From: Virgibacillus proomii
GTDB taxonomy: Bacteria; Bacillota; Bacilli; Bacillales; Amphibacillaceae
Assembly (NCBI RefSeq): GCF_018916875.1
Contig: NZ_JAHLNO010000028.1
Coordinates: forward strand, 186,001 to 250,000
Reading direction: 5' to 3'
Length of the DNA stretch: 64,000 bases
Numbering within the stretch: the stretch's first letter is position 1; every line of letters starts with the position of its first letter. Of this stretch, positions 18,227 through 26,314 are shown piece by piece. The notes beneath the pieces were generated by a model. The model saw only the letters and a list, made by a program, of their open reading frames with translations. It had not been told where the DNA came from and did not search any database. The position numbers were made by a program, and so were the translations under genes.

Positions 18227-18596
18227 CTAAATTAGAGCTTGACTAATACCAGCAACACCAGAAGGAAGATTATCCCAATTGATATAAGCACCTTCGCTTA
18301 GATTTATTTCAGAAACTATGTTACAAAATCCATAGTTACTCATCTTTGAATCAAAGAACCTAGAACTAGCAATCTTAAAATAGGAGCTTTTTTAGTTACA
18401 AGACCCATTAAATTTCCAGATAAATAAACTACAATTTCTTTTAGTCTTTTTTTTTTATTTTCAGGTCCTTCGCGGGGAGTCAGACTAACCAATTTTATAT
18501 CTGGTAAATCCTCTAATAGCGTCTCAGCAGTATTGTGTAATCCGTATACAGTTCACCAAGGATTACAATAGCGATCTGAATTTTCCGTTTAATTCT
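18227..18596 (-). pseudogene. Unidentified decayed gene downstream of the GlmU-like gene
   Basis: Minus-strand pieces in two frames read HNTAETLLEDLPDIKLVSLT, KKKRLKEIVVYLSGNLMGLV and SEINLSEGAYINWDNLPSGV, followed by AGISQALI and a stop at 18227. The breaks and the A-rich run near 18450 show frameshifting. It directly follows the GlmU-like gene on the same strand, so it was probably once part of that operon. I cannot name the family. Confidence 0.45.
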
Positions 18597-18599
18597 TTC

Positions 18600-19958
18600 T
18601 TACCATCCATATTTTTTATTCCCCCATTCTTTTTCGATATGTTCTTCTTTTTTTATTACCAAGGTTTCGTGTGAAATATCATTTTCGATGTTTAGTCCGG
18701 GATATAGGGCACATTCACTACCTACTTTTACTCCGGGGAAAAAGACATTATTTATTCCTGTTCTAGTGTAATCTCCAATAAATACTGCATTAGAATTTTT
18801 ATCGGAGTAAATCCTTCCATCAACTTTATGTGTTTGAGGTGTATCATTAAACCTTAAAATACCACACACACACGCTGCCGCAATATCTACGTATTGACCA
18901 ATAACCCCATACATTTCACTGTAATGAATAGCGGAAACGCCTTTAAAAGTAACTCCTTTTATTTCAGCATTATGTCCAATTTTATTATCAGATCCTAAGA
19001 CAGTATTCTCTTCAACTTTCGCATAGTCTCTAATATACGTATTGTCACCAACAAGAATCGGACCATTTAAAATAGCACCAGTTTCAATCGTTACATTATC
19101 TCCCAAAATGACAGTACCATTAATCACAACGTTAGCACCGATCATTGAATTCTTTCCCAAACTGACACGGCCATTAATTATGGCAGTATCCGAAATAGTT
19201 GCATTTTCTTCTAAACGAGTTTCAGTTATTTTTTTACTTTCTTCCCTTAAATAGTACTCGTTGATATTCAAAATATCCCAAGGAAACTCAATATAAAAAA
19301 CTTGTTTTTCATTAAAAATAGCAGAGACGATATTACCGGCTTCAATATAATCATTAAGTGCATTTTCAATAAATAGTATATCTGGTATCATCGATCCGGA
19401 AATCCGTTGTTTGAATCCAACATCGCTTAATGCTATCGAATATAGAGCATCCTGATTTAACATATAAACCCCTGATACTTGAGCGTTCACATAGTGATCT
19501 CTCGCATGAGCTAAAAAAAAGTCTACATGATTTTCCTTATTAACATAAGCTCCAATTATTTCAATACTTGGTTTCTTTTTTGTTGTTAATAAAACACTTG
19601 TCTCATGTGAGTGAGTAACTAATCGTTTTAAATCAAAAAGCGTTACTAAACTGTTACTGTTTATTAAAATAGTTTTCCCTTCAAAATGAGAAATGTTTTC
19701 TTTCAAAAAATCATTTAATTTTTGACTACTCTTAATGAAATTTAGCTGCTTGTATTCTTTTAATACATTAATTGTCTGATTTTCTTTATATTGGAGCTTA
19801 ATAAAAATATCATGTTCCTGCACACCTAAATCTAACAATTGTTCGATTTGAATCTTTATAATTTCCTTATTCAAAACTGGTAAATTGCTAATCTGATATT
19901 TTCTATCAAAAGGAAACATTTTCTTTTCATAATCATTACATATAATAATCGCTTTCAT
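18600..19958 (-). CDS. GlmU-like protein with degenerate nucleotidyltransferase half
   Basis: A 452-residue cytoplasmic protein with the two-domain plan of GlmU. Residues about 1-235 have the fold order of a sugar nucleotidyltransferase, but the usual GxGTRM loop is replaced by CNDYEKKMFPF and the following Lys/Pro motif is altered. Residues about 255-440 are a left-handed beta-helix of hexapeptide repeats (INGRVSLGKNSMIGANVVIN). AIHYSEMYGVIG resembles the GlmU acetyltransferase His region. I chose ATG 19958, behind AAGGAGG. A consensus promoter with a GntR operator in its spacer lies upstream. I infer an amino-sugar phosphate acetyltransferase or regulatory protein; catalysis by the first half is doubtful. 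Confidence 0.75.
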   Translation of the reverse strand: MKAIIICNDYEKKMFPFDRKYQISNLPVLNKEIIKIQIEQLLDLGVQEHDIFIKLQYKENQTINVLKEYKQLNFIKSSQKLNDFLKENISHFEGKTILINSNSLVTLFDLKRLVTHSHETSVLLTTKKKPSIEIIGAYVNKENHVDFFLAHARDHYVNAQVSGVYMLNQDALYSIALSDVGFKQRISGSMIPDILFIENALNDYIEAGNIVSAIFNEKQVFYIEFPWDILNINEYYLREESKKITETRLEENATISDTAIINGRVSLGKNSMIGANVVINGTVILGDNVTIETGAILNGPILVGDNTYIRDYAKVEENTVLGSDNKIGHNAEIKGVTFKGVSAIHYSEMYGVIGQYVDIAAACVCGILRFNDTPQTHKVDGRIYSDKNSNAVFIGDYTRTGINNVFFPGVKVGSECALYPGLNIENDISHETLVIKKEEHIEKEWGNKKYGW

Positions 19959-19986
19959 TCCGCAACCTCCTTCACTTGTTACTTGT

Positions 19987-20015
19987 ATTATATACATGTT
20001 ATTACATGTTGTCAA
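19987..20015 (-). promoter_or_regulatory. Consensus promoter with operator 1 in its spacer
   Basis: On the minus strand TTGACA (20010-20015), a 17-base spacer and TATAAT (19987-19992) form a perfect sigma-A promoter. The spacer holds operator 1, ACATGTTATTACATGT (plus strand 19994-20009). A repressor here would block RNA polymerase directly. Confidence 0.85.
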
Positions 20016-20084
20016 TGCGTAAAACAGGACGTTTCACTATAAATAAAAAAAAGAATAATGAACGAACATACTGAAACAAAAAGT

Positions 20085-20125
20085 TTAAAAGAAAAAAATA
20101 AACCCGAACGAATATTCTTCGTTCG
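20085..20125 (-). terminator. Terminator after the GntR gene
   Basis: CGAACGAA (20105-20112) pairs with TTCGTTCG (20118-20125); on the minus strand the stem is followed by GGTTTATTTTTTTC. It separates the GntR transcript from the GlmU-like gene. Confidence 0.75.
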
Positions 20126-20162
20126 AGTGTGTCATTGTTGAAATTTTTTTATAATTTCCATT

Positions 20163-20873
20163 CTACTTATACACCGTATGCATCAGATAAAAACTATCAG
20201 TTTGATATAAAGCATATCCGACATTAAATGGTTTTCCGTTTTCCAAACAAGCGATATTTTTAGTGTCAATTAAAGGAGAGTTCACTTTTAAATTTAAATA
20301 CTTTGAAATTTTTTCATCTGATAAAGTTGCACTGATTTGCTGATCTACAAATTGATATTCAACACCCTGTGTTTTTAAATACTCATAAATAGAATTCTCA
20401 CAAATTTCACTGGTTAAATATGGAACAATGGTAGAATCGAAATACTCTAATTCATAAGAAATAGGCACTTCATCAGCATATCTAATACGTTCAACCAGCC
20501 ATAACTCATCACCTAAGTTAACACGCATATCCGAAGCTTGATCCTCAGAAGCTCGAATTTTTTCGAGTTTTAACAGCTTTGTTGATGGAACTAAACCTCG
20601 ACTTTTAACTTCTGATGAAAAACCAATTCCTGCTTTAAATCCAAAAAATTTAGGTAGAGGATTAACAAATGTACCTATACCTTTCTTTTTGGTCAATATT
20701 TTTTCATTGACTAATTCTTCAATTCCTCTTCTAACAGTAATTCGAGAAACGTCAAGTTTTTCTGACAGTTCAAATTCGGACTCTATTACTTGATGTGGTT
20801 GATAAATACCATTTTTAATTTTAGATAAAATATAATCTTTGACAATTTCATATTTAGGTTTTTTACTGATCAT
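20163..20873 (-). CDS. GntR/HutC-family regulator of the second amino-sugar regulon
   Basis: Cytoplasmic regulator, 236 residues: winged helix (about 5-75, with ESEFELSEKLDVSRITVRRG) and UTRA effector domain (about 90-230). Start ATG 20873, with AGAAAGGAA upstream on the minus strand. Its promoter carries one of four copies of the motif ACATGTTATNACATGT, and the others lie at the GlmU-like gene, the SIS gene and the divergent ChbG/ceramidase-like start region, so it is the obvious repressor of all four units. The effector is probably a phosphorylated amino sugar, by family analogy. Confidence 0.88.
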   Translation of the reverse strand: MISKKPKYEIVKDYILSKIKNGIYQPHQVIESEFELSEKLDVSRITVRRGIEELVNEKILTKKKGIGTFVNPLPKFFGFKAGIGFSSEVKSRGLVPSTKLLKLEKIRASEDQASDMRVNLGDELWLVERIRYADEVPISYELEYFDSTIVPYLTSEICENSIYEYLKTQGVEYQFVDQQISATLSDEKISKYLNLKVNSPLIDTKNIACLENGKPFNVGYALYQTDSFYLMHTVYK

Positions 20874-20888
20874 AAAAAAATTCCTTTC

Positions 20889-20904
20889 TAATGTTATAAC
20901 ATGT
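20889..20904. promoter_or_regulatory. Operator 2 (GntR gene)
   Basis: TAATGTTATAACATGT, overlapping the start of transcription just downstream of a minus-strand TATAAT (complement of 20912-20917 region). It fits the shared consensus and implies autoregulation. Confidence 0.7.
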
Positions 20905-20946
20905 TATTATTATACCATTAGAAAGGGAGGTTAGCATCTTTATTAT

Positions 20947-21690
20947 TTATTTCCAATAACCATAGTATTTATCAAATAACTGATCATTATATTCATCTGC
21001 ACCATCTAAATTGGAACTCTTGAAGACAGGGACATCCAAACCAGCTTCTTTCAATTTTGTAATGACACCAATAATAATTGTTTGGGCAATGCCAATACAT
21101 GTAAAGTCAGATGTTGGTCCTAAGTCTGCATCCACACCATCAATTCTATATGCTGCATCTCCTTTCGGCGCATGGCTATCAATTGTTACATCTGCAATTT
21201 CATAAATTTTCTTTCCTGATGAATGTCTGGATGTAACGGTTGTTGAATGAGGCATGGATGTTAGGGCAATAACACTTGCTCCCAATTTTTTAGCTTCTAA
21301 ACACATTTCAACAGGAATATTATTTCTCCCTGAATTTGACACCACCATAATTGTATCACCAGCTTCAACTTTATACAAAGATAGTATATTTTTTGAGTAT
21401 CCATCTAAACGTTCTAGATAAGTACTTTTATTTGGCATTTGATGAAGCATTAATTCTGGTGGCAAAATACCTTTAACATATGCTAGACCACCAGCTCTAA
21501 TATAAATTTCTTCAGCAACCATATGCGAATGACCAGAACCAAATACATAGAATCTTCCACCATTTTTACAACTATTAAAAATTAATTCAGATGCATCATT
21601 AATCGAGTCACTTTCATTTTCAACAACTTTGCCCCAGATACCGGTCAGGTAGTTTAAGTAATTTTTGATTTCTTTTTTTGCAATGTCCAT
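20947..21690 (-). CDS. SIS-domain protein (UPF0309 type)
   Basis: Phosphosugar-binding SIS protein, 247 residues, cytoplasmic. A single SIS domain spans about residues 30-215 with GGRFYVFGSGHSHMVAEEIY and TIMVVSNSGRNNIPVEMCLE as the two phosphate-binding strands. This matches the UPF0309 family, whose substrate is unknown; isomerase/etherase activity like MurQ or GmhA is possible. Start ATG 21690 behind AAAGAAGGTAATAAAA. The promoter upstream (TTTACA, 16 bases, TATAAT) overlaps operator 3. It belongs to the GntR regulon with the GlmU-like and ChbG-like genes. Confidence 0.85.
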   Translation of the reverse strand: MDIAKKEIKNYLNYLTGIWGKVVENESDSINDASELIFNSCKNGGRFYVFGSGHSHMVAEEIYIRAGGLAYVKGILPPELMLHQMPNKSTYLERLDGYSKNILSLYKVEAGDTIMVVSNSGRNNIPVEMCLEAKKLGASVIALTSMPHSTTVTSRHSSGKKIYEIADVTIDSHAPKGDAAYRIDGVDADLGPTSDFTCIGIAQTIIIGVITKLKEAGLDVPVFKSSNLDGADEYNDQLFDKYYGYWK

Positions 21691-21723
21691 TTTTATTACC
21701 TTCTTTCTTTCAGTTTATACATA

Positions 21724-23008
21724 TTATATCATCTTGTTATTACATGTAAAGTGTTTTAAATCATTTTCTATTTTTTTTATTAATTTTTCAGATTCACCTA
21801 TTTCGAAAAAACTACTTTGAGCTTCATAAGCATTACGGTGTATAGACTTTCTTTTGCAAAGTAAAACAAGTAATCATTACATAAACTAAAAATCAAAATA
21901 TTATATTTTTCTTTTTAATATTTTTGTTAAATTAGAGGTGATTTCTCCTGGAATATGAGGCATATCTGATCATCAAATCTTACTAACCAATAAGGTACCT
22001 TTATTTTCTTTAAATTTTTCAGTGATTTTTTCATATTGAGGCTGGCTCTAAAACCTTCTATTCGAGCATTGATTAGTCGAGTTTCATTTTTTCAAAATTC
22101 GTTCTCTTTGTAATTCTAAAAGAGCTATTTGTTTTTTGAGATACGCTTCTGACAAATTATTTTAGTTTTTCACTTTTAAATTTATAAAAGAAAAGTGTGT
22201 TTCTATCTGTAATAAAGAATTATTTTTTTTACTATCCATCTCTATTTGACTATACAATCTATGACCTAATCTAAATGCTTCTTCGATAGTTTGATTGTTT
22301 CTAGTAAACCTTGTACTAATGTTCGCGCTACTACCATTAATAAATGAAAGCATTTCAAAATCTTTCTTAGCACTGGCATATAATCCAAATAAAAAATCAG
22401 CTGATAATAACTGATTATCTGATGAAAGAACTGTCGGATGGCACGAGTAGTTGACAATTGAAACTCGTTTATTTAACCGAGTTTCAATTAATGAATTCGT
22501 AAGAACATTGTCAATTTTATTTGAGATCATGCCTATCTGCAGCTATTTCATGAATTCGAGTTTTAATTAGTTTATAGGTAAAATACTCTAAATTAGTTAA
22601 ACTTTTTAGACAAGCCGAAGTAATTTGGTCACTTAACAACTCATTAAAGTTGTAATCGTATTTCCTGAATATACCGACTAGTCCTTTCTTTAATTGAATC
22701 TCAGTATTTATCATTCCACTTGGGTCTTTAGTGAGTATGTGTTGCAAATAAGAATATTTCAAAAATATTTTTTAGGCAATGAGTTTGAAATTTTTTTATA
22801 ACAGTTTGTCTAAGTACATCATCACACCAATAACATCTAATATTACAAAGAAATAGTATTTTTGATTTTTTTCATCAAAAAAAGTATTTGTTTTAATTAT
22901 TAAATTATCGTTTAGTCCGTTACACTTTCTGATTGGAAAATACCCACTTAAATATGTAACAATATTAATATCTATTTCTTTTTGAGAAAATGCAAACTTA
23001 ATTGACAT
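21724..23008 (-). pseudogene. Broken neutral/alkaline ceramidase-like amidohydrolase
   Basis: Read across frames the minus strand gives, in order, the N-terminal YLSGYFPIRK and ILDVIGVMMYLDK, the FATHTH...PSGM motif near 22735, SIVNYSCHPTVLSSDNQLLS (near 22450), MLSFINGSSANISTRF, PGEITSNLTKIL near 21940 and YEAQSSFFEIGESEKLIKKI with a stop at 21724. These are hallmarks of the neutral/alkaline ceramidase family, including the zinc His residues. At least five frameshifts or stops break it (for example near 22796, 22745, 22520, 22162). Total length of about 430 codons is close to full length, so decay is recent. Its promoter carries operator 4. Confidence 0.78.
21732..21747. promoter_or_regulatory. 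Operator 3 (SIS gene)
   Basis: TCTTGTTATTACATGT lies between TTTACA and TATAAT of a minus-strand promoter ahead of the SIS gene. It also lies inside the last codons of the ceramidase-like pseudogene. Confidence 0.75.
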
Positions 23009-23038
23009 AATTAATCACCCTTTCATTTTCACAATACA

Positions 23039-23054
23039 TCATGTTATAATATGT
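23039..23054. promoter_or_regulatory. Operator 4, divergent promoter region
   Basis: TCATGTTATAATATGT fits the four-site consensus with two mismatches. On the minus strand it lies in the spacer of TTGACC-18-TATTGT, a promoter for the ceramidase-like gene; on the plus strand it overlaps a TATAAT for the ChbG-like gene. One repressor could therefore control both directions. Confidence 0.7.
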
Positions 23055-23083
23055 GGTCAATACAATATGAGAGGTGGTTTAGA

Positions 23084-23824
23084 ATGAAGACAATTATTAG
23101 ATTAGACGATTTTGGAATGACAAAGAGTATTAATGAAGGTATCAAACTAGTACTGGAAAAATTACCAGTAAATAATATTAGTGTTATGACGAATACAAGT
23201 AATTCTATAGAAGCACTTAGATTTATTAAAAATAAGAAAAAAATATGTGCTGGTTTACATGTAAATATTTCGTGTGGAAATCCACTAACGGATTCTGAAT
23301 CTTTGATTAATCCAGTAACAAAAAAATTTTATTCTTCAAAAGACATAAATAATTTTTCTCAACTCAATTGTCCATTCAAGGAAAGAGATTTATACGAGGA
23401 AATTATTTCTCAACTGCAAACATTTAAGATATATAGTGGTCGTTTACCTGACTACCTTGATCTACACGCTGTTAATCAACCCATAATCTATCAAGTTATG
23501 AAAAAAGTAGGTCAGGAATTTAATATACGATATACGGAGGATTTGAATAATCCAAATATTATTTTCCATCATATTCAATTTAATCAATATGATTATTATT
23601 CTAAGCATAAAAATATATTCTTTTTGGACTCTATTCAACTTAATTCAAATAAAATTAATCATTTTGTTTTTCATCCAGGGTTTATTGATAAACAACTTAT
23701 TTATTTAACTTCACTAACTACCGGACGATTATGTGATTTAAATGTATTGTTATCTGAGGAATTTGAATATTGGATTAAGCAAAACGAAGTAAAGTATATA
23801 ACTTTTAAGCAGATAAATTTATAG
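23084..23824 (+). CDS. ChbG/YdjC-family carbohydrate deacetylase
   Basis: A 246-residue cytoplasmic protein of the ChbG/HpnK deacetylase family, which removes N-acetyl groups from sugars such as diacetylchitobiose-6-P. The N-terminal metal Asp motif IIRLDDFGMTKSINEGI, the His in GLHVNISCGNPL and the LDLHAVNQ motif are visible. I chose ATG 23084, behind GAGAGGTGG; an upstream in-frame ATG lacks a ribosome binding site. It is divergent from the ceramidase-like pseudogene and shares operator 4. Its local base composition is AT-rich like the whole regulon, which may indicate transfer. Confidence 0.83.
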   Translation: MKTIIRLDDFGMTKSINEGIKLVLEKLPVNNISVMTNTSNSIEALRFIKNKKKICAGLHVNISCGNPLTDSESLINPVTKKFYSSKDINNFSQLNCPFKERDLYEEIISQLQTFKIYSGRLPDYLDLHAVNQPIIYQVMKKVGQEFNIRYTEDLNNPNIIFHHIQFNQYDYYSKHKNIFFLDSIQLNSNKINHFVFHPGFIDKQLIYLTSLTTGRLCDLNVLLSEEFEYWIKQNEVKYITFKQINL

Positions 23825-23848
23825 AACAAAACTATTTTTAATTGTAAA

Positions 23849-24118
23849 GCTGATTACACTAGCTATGCTTATGGATCAAAAATGAAAGAGCTAGAAATTC
23901 ATCATTCATTACGTCGTAAAGTCTGTCCTTGTGACAACGCCGGTATCGAATCATTTCACGATTCTATCAAAAAGGAAGAATTCTATTCATCAAAAACATA
24001 GAAAAAACTTTAGGACTGCACATTTAGCGCTATTTCAGTATATTGGAGGATTTTGTAATTGGAAACGGATATACAGCAGCATTAACGACTGAACACCTAA
24101 TAAAATTGAAAAGTTGGA
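23849..24118 (+). pseudogene. IS3-family transposase (OrfB) C-terminal remnant
   Basis: Translation gives YTSYAYGSKMKELEIHHSLR then RKVCPCDNAGIESFHDSIKK with EEFY, and after a frameshift IEGFCNWKRIYSSIND-like sequence and TPNKIEKLES. This is the end of the DDE domain of IS3 (IS150 group) transposases, including the catalytic Glu region. The N-terminal part and OrfA are gone. It sits directly after the ChbG-like gene, consistent with IS-mediated change at this regulon's border. Confidence 0.8.
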
Positions 24119-24989
24119 ATCACAGAAATAGAAATCTGTCTACCTCTTACATTTTTAGCGAAAATTTCACGAGGCTTTCACTTCACTTCGATTAGATGTC
24201 AAACGGTTATGGTTTCTTATCTGATCGAAGTGATGAGATATTTGTTGGTCAGAAGTTTGAAAAAATTCTCCAAAATCGCGTCCAAGATATTGACATAAAT
24301 CCAAAATGTTTGAAATAGAGAGTGATGTATTTGATCATAAATAAACGATGCTCAGTTATTTTAGTGTGCAATTTTCAAAAGTTTAGAGAAAATATATACT
24401 ATATCTATGTTTAAAAAGATACGAAATCAATTCTCTAAATTATAAAATATTCATTCATAAAAGGTGTTATTAAATATGAAGGTAGGTGAGTTAATGAGTG
24501 CAATATTCTTTTTCTAAAATTTTTAGATTTTAAAGAAGGAAGTGTTAAAAATGATAAAAAAACAGAATAATCTTGGTGAAAAAAAAGAAATGAAGTTTTA
24601 CAAATTTGGCTGGAATGTAATATATAGGTTCACGACTATATAAATAAGTCTTACAGGGAAAAAATCTCCCGCTAGTTGCACAAGAAATTCCAAAGGCAGA
24701 TACCGACCCCCAAACTTAAATTTTTGTTCCTATTGAATTATATAATGTGACTTTTTGTAAAGTGTCACAAAAATGTAACGACAGAAAATAAAAAAACGAA
24801 AATAAGCAAAACATACTATATATACAATGCCCAAAAAGGTGCTATATATACTAAAAAACAATATGAAGAAACCGGGAAATATCTATTTTCTTATTGACAT
24901 GATTTGGGAACAAAAATAAAGCATGATACCGTCCTTTTCTGTACATAGTATAGATACATAATTCGTGTTAAGAGAGGACGTATCGTTTT
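24119..24989. other. Long gap, decayed sequence
   Basis: About 870 bases without a convincing gene. A 30-codon frame starts at ATG 24551 with AAGGAAGTG upstream (MIKKQNNLGEKKEMKFYKFG...), but it has no recognised family. Another short frame near 24775-24895 gives TYYIYNAQKGAIYTKKQYEE. These may be fragments of small exported peptides or plain relics. The yteA promoter should lie near 24930-24965. Confidence 0.4.
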
Positions 24990-25658
24990 ATGATTAAAAA
25001 TCAGCAAATAGCAGCATGTAAACAAGCTTTATTACAACGACAATCAGAATTAATATCACTGATCCAAAACCATTTAGGGCTCACTTTAGAATCAGTACAA
25101 CAGTCAATTGGAGAGCTTTCCAATTATGATAATCACCCTGCAGATACAGGTTCTGAATTATTTGAAAGATCAAAAGATGTGGCACTTAATGAGCATGCTG
25201 AAAAAGAATTAGAAGCGATTAATAAAGCATTGCATGCCATTGAAGAAGGAACATATGGCATCTGTCGTGAATGTGGGGGGGATATCCCTTATGAGCGACT
25301 TGCCGCTATACCAACTGCAGATCGTTGTGTGCAACATGCGATAAAGAATTCATTTAATCAGTATCGAACAATAGAAGAAAAAGTCTTTAGTCCCAATATA
25401 AACCCTGATGAAGTTACCGAGGAAGTGCAGGTTGGGTATGACGCTGAGGATGCGTGGCAAGAGGTGAGCGCATACGGAACGTCGGAATCAGCTTCTGATT
25501 TTTTCGGGGATAAAAAAAGTTATCATGAAATGTATCCAAATAGTAAGGAAGTGGTTGGTTCGGTAGAAGATGTTGAAGCATTTTTGGCAGCAGACCTGCA
25601 TGGTAAATATATAGAAACAGCACCTAATCACAAAGATTATGAAGAAAATTCGGATTAA
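24990..25658 (+). CDS. yteA: YteA-family TraR/DksA zinc-finger protein
   Basis: A 222-residue cytoplasmic protein of the DksA/TraR superfamily, YteA type, which in Bacilli is a sporulation-associated gene of unknown exact role. A helical N-terminus (about 1-75) precedes a C4-type finger: CRECGG near residue 92 and a distal pair CVQH near 113, so the fourth ligand is His rather than Cys. A long acidic tail follows. Start ATG 24990, with AGAGAGGA upstream at longish spacing. It precedes a small zinc-ribbon gene by 61 bases and may be co-transcribed with it. Confidence 0.87.
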   Translation: MIKNQQIAACKQALLQRQSELISLIQNHLGLTLESVQQSIGELSNYDNHPADTGSELFERSKDVALNEHAEKELEAINKALHAIEEGTYGICRECGGDIPYERLAAIPTADRCVQHAIKNSFNQYRTIEEKVFSPNINPDEVTEEVQVGYDAEDAWQEVSAYGTSESASDFFGDKKSYHEMYPNSKEVVGSVEDVEAFLAADLHGKYIETAPNHKDYEENSD

Positions 25659-25719
25659 ATGTTAAATTTTTGAAACCATCTTTCTGTAAAGACGTATAAA
25701 AGGAAAGAGGTGAAGACAT

Positions 25720-25923
25720 ATGAAACAAAAAGGTTGCATTAAATGTGGAAGTAGAGATGCGGATAAAAAAGAAGTTGCAATGACAGGAACAGGATTATCG
25801 AAAATGCTTGATGTACAAAATAATCAATTTTTAGTTGTCTACTGTAAAAATTGTGGTTACTCGGAATTTTATAATAAGCGCAGCTCGAAAGGGAGCAATA
25901 TACTTGATTTGTTTTTAGGCTAA
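25720..25923 (+). CDS. Small zinc-ribbon protein
   Basis: A 67-residue protein with two CxxC knuckles: CIKCGSRDAD at residues 5-14 and YCKNCGYSEFYN at about 43-54. It looks like the zinc-ribbon nucleic-acid-binding family of short Bacillus proteins. Start ATG 25720 follows GGAAAGAGGTGAAGAC. A clear terminator follows. Function unknown; DNA or RNA binding is inferred from the fold. Confidence 0.85.
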   Translation: MKQKGCIKCGSRDADKKEVAMTGTGLSKMLDVQNNQFLVVYCKNCGYSEFYNKRSSKGSNILDLFLG

Positions 25924-25964
25924 GCTTAAAAATCAGTATTATTTGGCAATGACGTATTAAAGGT

Positions 25965-25995
25965 AGATCAGCGCTACGATGCTGATCTCTTTTTT
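25965..25995 (+). terminator. Terminator after the zinc-ribbon gene
   Basis: AGATCAGC (25965-25972) pairs with GCTGATCT (25981-25988), followed by CTTTTTTC. Confidence 0.85.
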
Positions 25996-26040
25996 CTGAA
26001 CACATTAGGACGAACATCGGACTAGAACGCCACAGCGCGC

Positions 26041-26230
26041 CATAAAGTCGAAACAGAATGCCGTAAAGTCGAAACAGAATGCCGTAAAGTGGAAACAGAA
26101 TGCCATAAAGTGGAAACAGAATGCCGTAAAGTGGAAACAGAACGCTCCAAAGTCGGACCAGAGCGTCGCCGATTCGAGCCAACCGTTATCAAAGTCGAAC
26201 CAAAACGCAGCCAAGTCGAAGCAATTGATC
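26041..26230. repeat. 21-bp tandem repeat
   Basis: About five good units with consensus AAAGTSGAAACAGAATGCCRT (21 bp), then three or four degenerating units to about 26230. Because 21 is a multiple of three, open frames run through it on both strands (for example VETECRK on the plus strand); none has a credible ribosome binding site. A related fragment lies at 42695-42740. Confidence 0.8.
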
Positions 26231-26274
26231 CAAAAAGTTGTAGTGCCGAACAAGCTAATTTCTATAACAGATAC

Positions 26275-26303
26275 TAAAAAATCCCCCAAGCAGCAGCTTG
26301 GAG
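26275..26303 (-). terminator. Terminator of htrA
   Basis: CCAAGC and GCTTGG around 26285-26302 pair; on the minus strand GGGGGATTTTTTAG follows the stem. Confidence 0.8.
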
Positions 26304-26314
26304 GAAAAGTTCTT

